From CF-162 sp963667205 (GTDB taxonomy: Bacteria; Chloroflexota; Dehalococcoidia; SM23-28-2; RBG-16-64-32), in assembly GCA_963667205.1 (NCBI GenBank), contig OY762959.1, positions 2,170,001 through 2,234,000 of the forward strand: a DNA stretch of 64,000 bases. The letters are read 5' to 3'. This document shows positions 8,351-17,096 of the stretch, piece after piece; within the stretch, counting starts at the first letter, position 1, and every line of letters starts with the position of its first letter. The position numbers were made by a program, and so were the translations under genes. The notes beneath the pieces are model-generated. The model made no database searches, was not told where the DNA came from, and saw only the letters and a list, made by a program, of their open reading frames with translations.

Positions 8351-8431
8351 TTAACAACATCTCAACGACTGGCAGCCATCTTCTGACGCTCTTCTAACGA
8401 TTCTCAGACCGCTGACCAACTTTACCCAAAC
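8351..8431 (+). promoter_or_regulatory. Array of 11-bp-spaced direct repeats before the exopolysaccharide operon
   Basis: Seven five-mers ending in AC begin at 8351 (TTAAC), 8362 (TCAAC), 8383 (CTGAC), 8394 (CTAAC), 8405 (CAGAC), 8416 (CCAAC) and 8427 (CAAAC). Steps are 11, 21, 11, 11, 11 and 11 bases. OmpR/PhoB-class winged-helix proteins bind head-to-tail half-sites one helical turn apart (for example Bacillus PhoP on TTAACA repeats), so this is what their binding sites look like. It lies between the divergent response regulator (start 8223) and the sugar dehydrogenase (start 8455); the surrounding 230 bases are visibly AT-richer than the genes. Confidence 0.55.
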
Positions 8432-8454
8432 TTAACGCAGCTAACTTCGAAGCC

Positions 8455-9843
8455 ATGAAAGAAGCCATAACTGTGGTCGGCGGCGGCTACGTCGGGCTCA
8501 TCACTTCGGCCTGCTTTACCCGCCTTGGCCACCAGGTCTACTGCCTCGAGATCGACCACGCCCGCGCCGAAGCGCTACAAGATGACAGGCTGCCGATCAA
8601 GGAGCCGGGGCTGGCCGAGATCTGGGAACGCGGGCGCGCCTCCGGTCTCCTGAACGTGACGCGCAGCTACCGCGAGGCGATGAAGAACAGCGGCTTCGTC
8701 TTTCTGGCTGTCGGTACGCCGGCCAAGGCTAACGGCTCCGTCGACCTGAGACAGGTCATCTCGGCGATCCGCAGCGCCGCGACGAACTCCGACGAAGGCG
8801 AAGCACCGGTGATCGTCCTCAAGAGCACGGTCCCTCCAGGCACCGCCGAGCTCGTCGCCGAAGTCTGGCGCGAGTACCGGCCTGACGATGAGCCGCGCGT
8901 CGTTTCCAATCCCGAGTTCCTGCGTGAAGGCCAGGCCGTTTTCGACTTCATGAGGCCGGCCCGCATCGTCGTCGGCGCTGCTGAGCGCGAGACGGCGGAG
9001 CTCGTCGGCGCGCTTTACGAGAAGTTGCGACGGCCGGTGATCTACACCAGCAGCCGTGCAGCGGAGATGATCAAGTACGCCTCCAACGCCTTCCTCTGCA
9101 CGAAAGTCAGCTTCATTAATGAGCTGGCCGCGCTCTGTGAAGAGATCGGCGTCGACGTCGTCGATGTCGGTGAGGCGCTGGGCATGGACCCGCGCATCGG
9201 CAGCTCATACCTTGACGCCGGTCTCGGCTGGGGCGGCAGCTGCCTGCCGAAAGACATCGGCGGGCTGATCTGGTCCGCATCACGGATGGGTGTGCACACG
9301 CCGGTCCTTTCGGCGGCCGTGAAGATCAACAAGCGCCAGGTTCGTCTGGCCGCGGCAAGGCTGGAATCGCTGATCGGAGACCTTAACGGCAAGACGATCG
9401 CCGTCTGGGGCCTGGCCTTCAAGCCGAACTGCGACGACATTCGCGAATCACCGGCGCTGGCGCTTGTGCGCCAGTTGGCCGAATACGGAAGCAACGTCCG
9501 CGCCTACGATCCGGTGGCGATGGACGAGGCCGCCAAGCTCTTCCCAGAGGTCGAGTATTGCGCGGGCCCTTACGAGGCGGCTGCAGGCGCCGACGCGATC
9601 GTGCTGGCGACTGCCTGGAGCCAGTTCGGATCTCTGGACTTCGACCGCCTGCGCGAGCTCGTGCGGCGGCCGCTGATCCTCGACGGCCGCAACTTCCTGG
9701 CCGGCGAGGCGGCGACGGACGCCGGTTTCATCTACGTCGGCATTGGCCGCGCCGTTTCCGGTCCGGACTTCGAGCCCGCCAACCATGACGTACTGCCGCA
9801 CCTGCAGCCTGCCAGGCGCCGCGCAAGGACGAGGAGCGCATAG
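8455..9843 (+). CDS. UDP-glucose/GDP-mannose-type sugar dehydrogenase
   Basis: 462 residues. NAD-binding VVGGGYVGLITSACF at the N-terminus, the NPEFLREGQAVFDF motif, and the catalytic cysteine Cys263 in GWGGSCLPKDI define the four-electron nucleotide-sugar dehydrogenases. It oxidises UDP-glucose or a related UDP-sugar to the uronic acid used in acidic polysaccharides; UDP-glucose 6-dehydrogenase is most likely, but UDP-N-acetyl-mannosamine or GDP-mannose dehydrogenases cannot be excluded. It is the first gene of the polysaccharide operon, behind the repeat array at 8351-8431. No clear ribosome site precedes the ATG. The stop TAG shares one base with the GTG start of the next gene. Confidence 0.9.
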   Translation: MKEAITVVGGGYVGLITSACFTRLGHQVYCLEIDHARAEALQDDRLPIKEPGLAEIWERGRASGLLNVTRSYREAMKNSGFVFLAVGTPAKANGSVDLRQVISAIRSAATNSDEGEAPVIVLKSTVPPGTAELVAEVWREYRPDDEPRVVSNPEFLREGQAVFDFMRPARIVVGAAERETAELVGALYEKLRRPVIYTSSRAAEMIKYASNAFLCTKVSFINELAALCEEIGVDVVDVGEALGMDPRIGSSYLDAGLGWGGSCLPKDIGGLIWSASRMGVHTPVLSAAVKINKRQVRLAAARLESLIGDLNGKTIAVWGLAFKPNCDDIRESPALALVRQLAEYGSNVRAYDPVAMDEAAKLFPEVEYCAGPYEAAAGADAIVLATAWSQFGSLDFDRLRELVRRPLILDGRNFLAGEAATDAGFIYVGIGRAVSGPDFEPANHDVLPHLQPARRRARTRSA

Positions 9844-10505
9844 TGGAATACACCCAGACAGACACGCAAGAGGCCGAGGTCGCGCTCGAAACAGGCTCGG
9901 CGCTCAAGCGGGCGATGGATATCGTTCTGTCGCTGGCCACGCTGGTGGCGCTCTTCCCGTTGCTGGCGGTGATCGCAATCGCCGTCAAGATCGACTCCTC
10001 CGGGCCGGTGCTGTTCAGGCAGGAGCGGCTGGGCCGTGGCCGGAAGCCCTTCACGATGTACAAGTTCCGCAGCATGATCGTGGACTCCGGCGACGCGCTG
10101 CACCGCGAGGCCGTCAAGCGCACGGCTGAGAGTCATCGCCGCGACATAACCGTCTTCAAGTCGCTGGACGACCCGCGGGTGACGGGTGTCGGGCGCTTCA
10201 TTCGGGCCTGGAACCTGGACGAACTGCCGAACCTGCTGAACATCCTGCGCGGCGAGATGAGCATCGTCGGCCCGCGGCCGGCGCTGGACTACGAGCTGCC
10301 CTACTACAAGGACTGGTTCTTCCGGCGCTTCTCTGTCCGCCCTGGTCTCACGGGGCTCTGGCAGGTGAAACGCGCCGACGCAGAAGACTTCGACGAGATG
10401 ATCAGCATGGACGTGGAGTACACGGAGCGGATGAGTCTCTGGCTGGACATCAAACTGATCGCGCTGACGATACCGTCAATCATCAGGGAAAAGGGGACGT
10501 TCTGA
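9843..10505 (+). CDS. Polyprenyl-phosphate sugar-1-phosphate transferase (exopolysaccharide priming enzyme)
   Basis: 220 residues, short monotopic form of the family. One hydrophobic stretch MDIVLSLATLVALFPLLAVIAIAV is followed by the conserved PVLFRQERLGRGRKPFTMYKFRSM, LDELPNLLNILRGEMSIVGPRPAL (catalytic Asp-Glu pair) and VRPGLTGLWQV. It places the first sugar-1-phosphate on undecaprenyl phosphate at the inner face of the membrane and so starts the repeat unit. GTG start overlaps the previous stop (TAGTG) and its own TGA overlaps the next ATG (TGATG), showing tight coupling. Confidence 0.93.
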   Translation: MEYTQTDTQEAEVALETGSALKRAMDIVLSLATLVALFPLLAVIAIAVKIDSSGPVLFRQERLGRGRKPFTMYKFRSMIVDSGDALHREAVKRTAESHRRDITVFKSLDDPRVTGVGRFIRAWNLDELPNLLNILRGEMSIVGPRPALDYELPYYKDWFFRRFSVRPGLTGLWQVKRADAEDFDEMISMDVEYTERMSLWLDIKLIALTIPSIIREKGTF

Positions 10506-11692
10506 TGGGAATGGAAAAGAAGATTAAGGTAGGCCTTGCCGGAGTCGGCTACTGGGGCAGCAAGCACCTTCGGGTACTGAACGAGTTGCCCGACTGCGAT
10601 CTGGCGGCGGTCTGCGAACCCAAGACGGAGAACTTGGACAAGGTCTCGAAGTCGTTTCTGCCGGAGTTCATCACGGATGACTTCGACGAGATGCTCGAGA
10701 GCGACATCGACGCCGTCTTGATCGCGGCGCCGGCGCGGCTGCATCACCCGCTGGCCAAGGCGGCGCTCCTCAAGGGCAAGCACGTCCTCACCGAGAAGCC
10801 GTTTGCCACGACCAGCGAGCACGCGCTGGAGCTGGCCGAGCTGGCCACTTCGCGCGGGCTCACGGTGATGGTCGGTCACACATACGTCTTCCACCCGGCA
10901 GTGCAGTATCTCAAAGAGCTGGTGAAGAGCGGCGAGCTGGGAGACCTGCTCTACGTGCACACGGCGCGGCTGAACTTCGGTCTGCTGCAGCCGGACGTGG
11001 ACGTGCTCTGGGACCTGGCGCCGCACGACCTATCGATCCTCGCCTACCTGCTGGATGAAGAGCCGATGGTAGCGGGCGCACGAGGCGCGGCGCGAATCAA
11101 CCCGAATCTCGCGGAGGTGGCCCACCTGGACCTCGAGTTCATGGACGGTCTCTTCGCGCACATCCACGTGAGCTGGCTGGAACCGGTGAAGGTGCGAAGG
11201 ATCACGATTATCGGCTCCGAGAAGACGGTCGTCTACGACGACGTCGCGCAGGGCGAGATGATCCGCATCTACAACAAGTCGATAACGCTCGGCGAGCGCG
11301 TGGGCGAGAGCGGATTCGCGCCGCCGACCTACAACGATGGCGACATCTCGATACCGTTCGTCAAGCCGGATGAGCCGCTGAAGCTGGAAGACGCACACTT
11401 CATGGACTGCATCCGCACGGGTGCCAGGCCGCGAAGCGACGGCTGGCAGGGACTCAAGGTCGTGAACATCATGGAGTCCGCTTCAAGGTCGCTCTACAAC
11501 AGCGGTTCGCTGGAGGACCTGACACCGCGCTACTACTTCCAGACGAACAGCGGAGCGGCGGAGGAAGGATCCAGTGGTCACAACGGGCCTGCCAGCCGCG
11601 TCAATGGTAGCGACAGGCGCACGAACGGACGCGGCCGGGCCGGCCGCAGCAACGGGAATAAGACAGCGATGAAGGGTCAGGTTGGAGAATGA
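10505..11692 (+). CDS. Gfo/Idh/MocA-family nucleotide-sugar oxidoreductase
   Basis: 395 residues. VGLAGVGYWGSKHLRV is the dinucleotide-binding Rossmann start, EKP at 97-99 the family signature, and WDLAPHDLSIL carries the conserved histidine (about 174). The resemblance is to WlbA/WbpB-type oxidases of UDP-sugar uronates. With the aminotransferase that follows (4-base overlap) it forms the usual pair that makes a 3-amino-3-deoxy sugar uronate after C6 oxidation by the upstream dehydrogenase. The last 60 residues are low complexity (Gly, Asn, Ser, Arg) and look like a flexible tail. Confidence 0.85.
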   Translation: MGMEKKIKVGLAGVGYWGSKHLRVLNELPDCDLAAVCEPKTENLDKVSKSFLPEFITDDFDEMLESDIDAVLIAAPARLHHPLAKAALLKGKHVLTEKPFATTSEHALELAELATSRGLTVMVGHTYVFHPAVQYLKELVKSGELGDLLYVHTARLNFGLLQPDVDVLWDLAPHDLSILAYLLDEEPMVAGARGAARINPNLAEVAHLDLEFMDGLFAHIHVSWLEPVKVRRITIIGSEKTVVYDDVAQGEMIRIYNKSITLGERVGESGFAPPTYNDGDISIPFVKPDEPLKLEDAHFMDCIRTGARPRSDGWQGLKVVNIMESASRSLYNSGSLEDLTPRYYFQTNSGAAEEGSSGHNGPASRVNGSDRRTNGRGRAGRSNGNKTAMKGQVGE

Positions 11693-12852
11693 GAGATATT
11701 CCGCTGGTAGACCTCCGCGGCCAGTACGCGCCGCTTCAGGAAGAAGTCAAGGCAGCCATAGCCGACGTCCTGGACGGGATGAACCTCTTTCTGGGCGAGA
11801 ACGTGTTTCAGCTGGAGTGTGACTTCGCCGCGCTCTGCAACGCGAAGCACGCCGTCGGTGTCGGCTCCGGGACGGACGCTCTCTACCTTGGCCTTCGCGC
11901 GCTGGGCGTTGGCCCGGGCGATGAGGTGATCACGGTGCCCAACACCTTCATGGCGACCGTATCGGCGGTTTGTATGGCGGGCGCAAAGCCGGTCTTCGTC
12001 GACGTCGATCCGGAGACCTATCTCATGGACACCGCGAAGATCGAAGCGGCGATTACGGAGCGCACGAAGGTGCTGCTCCCCGTTCACCTCTACGGACAGC
12101 CCGTGGCGATGGACCGCGTGAGCATGCTGGCGAAGGAGCACGGCCTGTCCGTCCTTGAGGACGCCTGCCAGGCCCATGGCGCGGAGTATCGCGGCGTCCG
12201 CACCGGCACGCTGGGAGACGCAGCGGCCTTCAGTTTCTACTACTCGAAGAACCTCGGCGCTTACGGTGAGGCCGGCATCGCTGTCACCGACAGTCGCGAC
12301 CTGGCGACGCAGCTCCAACTGTTGCGCAACCACGGCTCATCCACGCGCTACTACCATTCCATCCTCGGGATCAACTCGCGGCTGGACGAGATTCAGGCCG
12401 TCGTCCTGCGGATCAAGCTACGTTACCTGGAGCAGTGGAACGACGCACGGCGCACGCTTGCCGACGAGTACAACAGGCGATTGCGCGGCCAGAGCGGCGT
12501 GATCACGCCGGTCGAAGCGCCGGACGCGAAGCACGTTTACCACCTGTACGTCATCCGCGCTCAGGAACGCGACGAGCTGCTGGAGTGGCTCAAGCAGCAC
12601 GGAGTACACGCCGGAATCCACTACCCTGTGCCGATCCATCTGCAGGAAGCCGTCAGCGAACTGGGATACGGCGAGGGCGATTTCCCGGTGACTGAGAAGG
12701 TGTCAAAAGAGATCATCTCGCTGCCGATCTACCCCGAGCTGACGATCGCTGACGTGGACTACGTCTGCCAGACGATCGGCGCTTTCTACGACGACAAGCG
12801 GACAGATCGCCCACGCGCGGCGACCGTGTCCGAAGGAGGAATGAGGAAGTGA
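11689..12852 (+). CDS. DegT/DnrJ/EryC1-type sugar aminotransferase
   Basis: 387 residues. The PLP-binding lysine is Lys187 in FYYSKNLGAYGEAG; VGVGSGTDALYLGLRALG and EDACQAHGAEYRG are cofactor-site motifs of the sugar aminotransferase family, and RLDEIQAVVLRIKL follows as usual. It transfers an amino group, generally from glutamate, to a keto-sugar nucleotide; here the likely acceptor is the 3-keto product of the preceding oxidoreductase. ATGA overlap with the gene before and GTGA overlap with the gene after. Confidence 0.92.
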   Translation: MRDIPLVDLRGQYAPLQEEVKAAIADVLDGMNLFLGENVFQLECDFAALCNAKHAVGVGSGTDALYLGLRALGVGPGDEVITVPNTFMATVSAVCMAGAKPVFVDVDPETYLMDTAKIEAAITERTKVLLPVHLYGQPVAMDRVSMLAKEHGLSVLEDACQAHGAEYRGVRTGTLGDAAAFSFYYSKNLGAYGEAGIAVTDSRDLATQLQLLRNHGSSTRYYHSILGINSRLDEIQAVVLRIKLRYLEQWNDARRTLADEYNRRLRGQSGVITPVEAPDAKHVYHLYVIRAQERDELLEWLKQHGVHAGIHYPVPIHLQEAVSELGYGEGDFPVTEKVSKEIISLPIYPELTIADVDYVCQTIGAFYDDKRTDRPRAATVSEGGMRK

Positions 12853-13844
12853 TTCCAGAGAACTACTGGCGCATCCTCAAGAACTGGTTCTGGCTTATCG
12901 GCGGCATCGCCGCGGCCTGCGCGCTATTCGCCGCCGTGGCGCTGCCGGCGCTGCTCAGCGGTGACAACGGAGGATACAGCTCTTCCGTCACGCTGGGCGT
13001 CACTCGTCTGGTCTCGTTCAGCGGCACGACGGCCGCCGGCGAGGGCGACGACGAGGCGATGGCCAGCTACACGACGAGCATCGCCGAGCGCGGCGCTTCG
13101 CCACAGTTCCTCGCGACGCTCAAGACCGAGCTTGAGGCGAAGGGCGTGACCGGGATCGCTGATCCGAGCTTCACGGCTAACGAGGGCCTGTTCCGCATCA
13201 CGATCGATGCCACGGCCGGCGTGCCGAACGACGCGCAGGTGATCGCCGACACGGCTGCCGAGCAGCTGATCGCTGACACGAAGGCTGAAGAGGGCCGCAT
13301 CGCGCTGTCGCTGACATCAACGACCGATCAGCAGGAAACGGAGCTCCTGGCACGGCTCACTGTCGTCTACCGGGACCGCACCGACCGCCTGCTTGAGTTG
13401 GGCGAGCCGGTCGTGCGTGAGTCGCTGGACGACCTGATCAGCCGCGGGCTCGGCGCCTCGCTGACCGCGGACTACATCAGGATCGTCGAGGACATGGCGC
13501 AGATCTCATCCGATCCGCAGCTGGCTGTGCTCAACACTGAGGCTGAAGCGCTCGAAACTCAGCTCGCGGGAATCTCGTCCGACCGGCGTGACTTCTCGAC
13601 AGAGCTGCTGCAGGGCGACCCGGTATCGATCGTGACCCCGGCTGAGACCGTACCGTTCGCGCCGGGATCTGTGCTCGGGGCACGCGACAGCGCCGTGATG
13701 GGGCTGCTCGTCGGGCTGGTGCTCGGCTGGATCGCGGCGAACATGCTGGAGTCGGCGCAGCTGAACCTGCGAATGAAGAAGCACCGTGAGGAAGAATGGG
13801 ACACCACCCTCACCAGCACCGGGAGTCTCTTCAGCGATGACTGA
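12849..13844 (+). CDS. Wzz-like chain-length/co-polymerase membrane protein
   Basis: 331 residues with a short cytoplasmic N-terminus (MIPENYWRILKNWFW), a membrane segment at about 17-36, a large outer domain of about 230 residues, and a second span near SAVMGLLVGLVLGWIAANM followed by a charged tail. Two spans flanking a helical outer domain is the Wzz/PCP layout; no tyrosine-kinase domain is fused and no separate kinase gene is seen. It should set polymer length with the polymerase and flippase encoded downstream. Sequence resemblance to named families is weak, so the call rests mainly on topology and context. Confidence 0.65.
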   Translation: MIPENYWRILKNWFWLIGGIAAACALFAAVALPALLSGDNGGYSSSVTLGVTRLVSFSGTTAAGEGDDEAMASYTTSIAERGASPQFLATLKTELEAKGVTGIADPSFTANEGLFRITIDATAGVPNDAQVIADTAAEQLIADTKAEEGRIALSLTSTTDQQETELLARLTVVYRDRTDRLLELGEPVVRESLDDLISRGLGASLTADYIRIVEDMAQISSDPQLAVLNTEAEALETQLAGISSDRRDFSTELLQGDPVSIVTPAETVPFAPGSVLGARDSAVMGLLVGLVLGWIAANMLESAQLNLRMKKHREEEWDTTLTSTGSLFSDD

Positions 13845-14765
13845 TTCCGCCCTCGTCACGGGTGGCGCCGGCTTCATCGGCTCCCACCTCGTGGAGCGTC
13901 TGGCTGAGCGTGGCGAGCGCGTGGTGCTGTTCGACAACTTCGATCCGTACTACCCCGAGGCCGCCAAGCGCTCGAACATCGAACGCTCTCTGGAGAGCGG
14001 CCGCGTAACCCTCGTGACGGGCGACGTTCGAGACGCTGCCGCTCTGCGCGTCGTCATGACGGAGCACGGCGTGAGCCGTGTCGTTCACCTGGCCGCCCGG
14101 CCGGGCGTGCGACCTTCACTGGAGGCGCCCGGGCCCTACCTTGATATCAACGTCGCCGGGTCGTCTTCGCGTCGTCGTCGTCGGTGTACGGCGGCACGAG
14201 CCGCCCGGCCGACGAAGAGACGACGCCTTGCCGTCCGCTATCGCCTTACGGGGCGAGCAAAGTGGCGGGCGAGGCGCTCTGCTCGTCGTTCGCGGCGAGC
14301 GACGGGCTGGACGTCGTGGCGCTGCGCTTCTTCACCGTCTACGGCCCGCGTCAGCGGCCGGACATGGCGATCAACCGCTTCACGCGAATGATCGCCGACG
14401 GCGAAGAGGTGCCGGTCTACGGCGACGGCACCAGCCAACGCGACTACACATACGTAGCGGACGTTATCGACGGCGTTGTGGCGGCGATCGACGCGCCCTC
14501 CGGCGGCTATCGGGTGCTCAACCTGGGCCGCGGTGAGCCCGTCGTCCTGCGCGACCTGCTCAAGGGCATTGAGGCCGCGCTCGGGCGAGAGGCGCGTCTG
14601 CACTACCTGCCCGAACAGCCGGGCGACCCGCAGAGCACCTGCGCCGACATCGGCCGCGCGCGGGCGCTGCTGGGCTACGCACCGAAGGTCTCTGTGGCCG
14701 ACGGCGTGGGCCTGTACACGGACTGGTACAAGGATAGGAACCGTGACCGTATCGGCAGTCGCTGA
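13837..14765 (+). pseudogene. NAD-dependent sugar epimerase/dehydratase with internal deletion and frameshift
   Basis: From ATG 13837: SALVTGGAGFIGSHLVERL (NAD site), DNFDPYYPEA, VVHLAARPGVRPSLEAP. After INVAG (ending near 14160) the frame breaks; the text resumes one frame over as VVFASSSSVYGG, then SPYGASKVAGE (Tyr-xxx-Lys catalytic pair), FFTVYGPRQRPDM and YVADVIDG to TGA 14765. In homologues about 15-16 residues (a TLNLLEAAR-type helix) sit between NVAG and the FASSSSVYG strand, so roughly 45-50 bp appear lost, not a multiple of three. Intact, it would be a UDP-glucuronate or UDP-glucose 4-epimerase type enzyme feeding the polysaccharide. As written it cannot make a full protein. Confidence 0.75.
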
Positions 14766-16125
14766 GCGGCTCGAAGAGTCGCCGGCCGCCAAGCTACAGC
14801 TGGGCTCGACGACGGCGCTTCTCTTCGGAGCGAACGCCGCTCAGTACGTGATCATCGGCGTCACCGGCGTCATTCTGGCGCGCGGGCTTGGGCCGGAGGG
14901 CCGTGGTGTTTACGGCCTGATCAACGAAACGGCGCTGGTAATGGCGGCGTTCCCGGGCCTGGCGTTGGAGCTGGCCGGCATCTACATGATCGGACAGCGC
15001 CGGTACAGTCTCCAGACCGTCTTCTCGAACTCTTTCAGTTGGGGCCTCGTTGTGGCCGGGTTCTGCCTGCTGCTGATTCCCGTGGTTCTGATTACCGGCC
15101 AGGGTGTGCTGGGAATGAGCCCTGCCGAAGTCTCGATTGCCCTCGTGGGGGCGGCCCTGATGACGATCGGCGACGGCGCCCGGGAGTATCTGCTGCCGCT
15201 CAACCGCCCGCTTGCCTACACGGGCCTGACGCTCGTGCCACCGTTCATCCGGCTGGCCGGCGTACTCGTCGTCGTGCTGGCGGTCGGCCTCAACGTCGAT
15301 CGGGCTGCGGCGGTCTGGGTCATCTCCTTCGTCGCGCTGACGTTGTTCACGGTGACGATCATGAGGCGTCATGTGAACTTCCGGCCGGCCCTGGACTGGA
15401 AGGCGCTGAAAGCGCAGGCGTCGTTTGGCAGCCGCAGTCACTTCGGCTGGATCTTGCAGGCGCTGAACCATCGCCTCGACGTATTCATGATCGCGGCAAT
15501 GGTCGGCTCCGGAGGTGTTGGTCACTACCTAGTCGGCGTCAACCTGGCTGAGCTGACCTGGTGGGTGCCGCTGGCGCTGGGGACGGCTCTCTTTCCGAAA
15601 GCCTCGGCGATGGACTCCCAGAGCAACTTCGAGATGTCCGCCGTGGCCTGCCGCCGGACGCTCGTGGTGACGGCAATAGCGGGTCTCGGGCTGCTTGCCG
15701 TGGCGCCGACGGCGATTCCACTGGTCTACGGTGGCAACTTCGTGCCGAGCGTCACCGTGTTCCTGATCCTTCTTCCTTCCGGGCTCTTCTACACCGTGCA
15801 CAAAGTTCTCGGCTCGTCGCTCGCAGCTCACGGGATGCCACAGGCGGCGCTGTTCGCCGGCCTTGTCTCGCTGCCGCTGACGGTGGGCCTGAACGTGCTG
15901 ATGATCCCGCGCTGGGAGATCGTCGGCGCCGCCATCGCATCGAACATCGCGTACGCCGTCAACGCCAGCGTGATCCTCGTCTTGTTCATGAGCGCCTCGA
16001 AGCTCTCGCTGCGGAACATCCTGGTCTTCAACGGATCGGACCTCAAGGCGGCGCGCTACAACCTCCAGACGAAGGTGCTGGATCGCCTGCGCAAGGACGA
16101 AAGCAAGAGAGGGGAGGACCTCTAA
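14743..16125 (+). CDS. Wzx-type polysaccharide flippase (MOP superfamily)
   Basis: 460 residues from GTG 14743, chosen because AAGGA sits 9 bases upstream and the longer open frame to the left only shadows the epimerase. About 12-14 hydrophobic segments are evident, beginning TTALLFGANAAQYVIIGVTG and ending NASVILVLFMSASK; RLDVFMIAAMVGSGGVGHYLVG is a typical MOP-family mid-protein motif. It would move lipid-linked repeat units across the membrane, consistent with Wzx/Wzy-dependent assembly and the polymerase-like gene at 18651. Confidence 0.85.
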   Translation: MTVSAVAERLEESPAAKLQLGSTTALLFGANAAQYVIIGVTGVILARGLGPEGRGVYGLINETALVMAAFPGLALELAGIYMIGQRRYSLQTVFSNSFSWGLVVAGFCLLLIPVVLITGQGVLGMSPAEVSIALVGAALMTIGDGAREYLLPLNRPLAYTGLTLVPPFIRLAGVLVVVLAVGLNVDRAAAVWVISFVALTLFTVTIMRRHVNFRPALDWKALKAQASFGSRSHFGWILQALNHRLDVFMIAAMVGSGGVGHYLVGVNLAELTWWVPLALGTALFPKASAMDSQSNFEMSAVACRRTLVVTAIAGLGLLAVAPTAIPLVYGGNFVPSVTVFLILLPSGLFYTVHKVLGSSLAAHGMPQAALFAGLVSLPLTVGLNVLMIPRWEIVGAAIASNIAYAVNASVILVLFMSASKLSLRNILVFNGSDLKAARYNLQTKVLDRLRKDESKRGEDL

Positions 16126-17096
16126 TGACGAAGGTGACTGTGACAATCGCCACGTTCGACATGGCGAACTACCTGCGGGAGTCGATCGATTCCGCGCTCG
16201 CACAGGACCTCGACGAGGTGGAGGTCGTGGTCGTCGACGACGGCTCGACCGACGGGACGCGGGACGTTGTGAGCAGCTACGGAGGCAAGGTTCGCTACGA
16301 GTACCAGCAGAACGCCGGCGTCGCGAACGCTCACAACCGCGCTCTGGAGCTGGCGAGCGGTGAGTACATACAGTGCCTCGACGCCGACGACGTCCTGACG
16401 CCGGGCGCAACCGGCCGGCTGGCCGCTCTCCTTGACGAGTCGCCGAGCGCCGGCTTCGCCTATGGCGATTCGCTGGTGATGGACGCCGGCGGCAAAGTCT
16501 ACGGTAAGCGCGTCGCGCCGTCCTCCTTCACGGGGCGCAGGATTATCCCCTCTGCCAAGGCCTTCAAGGAGCTGCTGCGGGGCTGCCACATTACGAACAG
16601 CGCGGTGATGCTCCGCAGGTCTGCCGTCAAGATAGTGACGCCGTTCCGCCAGAAGGCCGTTCCCGGGGAAGACTGGGACATGTGGCTGCGACTCGCGGCC
16701 GAATACGATCTGGTGCATCTGCCGATCGCGGCCTGCTACTACCGAGTTCACGATAGCAGCATCACGTCCGCCTACACGGTCGAGCGGGTAATGCGCTCGC
16801 ACCTGTATACGCTGGACACGATCTTCGGGAATCCCACGTTCCGCTACGGGCACCTGCGAGACTACGCGTACGCCTGCCTCGACCGCACGCTAGCGCGTGT
16901 CGCCGCCCGGGCGCGAGAACGCCGGCGCTTCATCGGGGAGATGCGGAACGCCATCGTCCGGCAGCCTTCGCTCGCGCTCGAAGGAGCGACGCTGGCAGCG
17001 CTATTCGAGGGGCTGAAGGGGCTGGTCCCCGTGCCGGTGCTGAAAGCAGGAAAGCGGTTGCGCGGTAACGTCGCGACGAAGGTGGTATCGCTATGA
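16125..17096 (+). CDS. Family 2 glycosyltransferase
   Basis: 323 residues from ATG 16125 (TAATG overlap with the flippase stop). GT-A fold: VTVTIATFDMANYLRESIDSAL, then VVVVDDGSTDGTRDV, and the metal-binding region CLDADDVLTPGA. EDWDMWLRLAAEYD is the usual acceptor-side motif with the ED general-base pair. Cytoplasmic, adding a sugar to the lipid-linked repeat unit; donor unknown. A longer open frame to the left overlaps the flippase in another frame and is not used. Confidence 0.9.
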   Translation: MTKVTVTIATFDMANYLRESIDSALAQDLDEVEVVVVDDGSTDGTRDVVSSYGGKVRYEYQQNAGVANAHNRALELASGEYIQCLDADDVLTPGATGRLAALLDESPSAGFAYGDSLVMDAGGKVYGKRVAPSSFTGRRIIPSAKAFKELLRGCHITNSAVMLRRSAVKIVTPFRQKAVPGEDWDMWLRLAAEYDLVHLPIAACYYRVHDSSITSAYTVERVMRSHLYTLDTIFGNPTFRYGHLRDYAYACLDRTLARVAARARERRRFIGEMRNAIVRQPSLALEGATLAALFEGLKGLVPVPVLKAGKRLRGNVATKVVSL

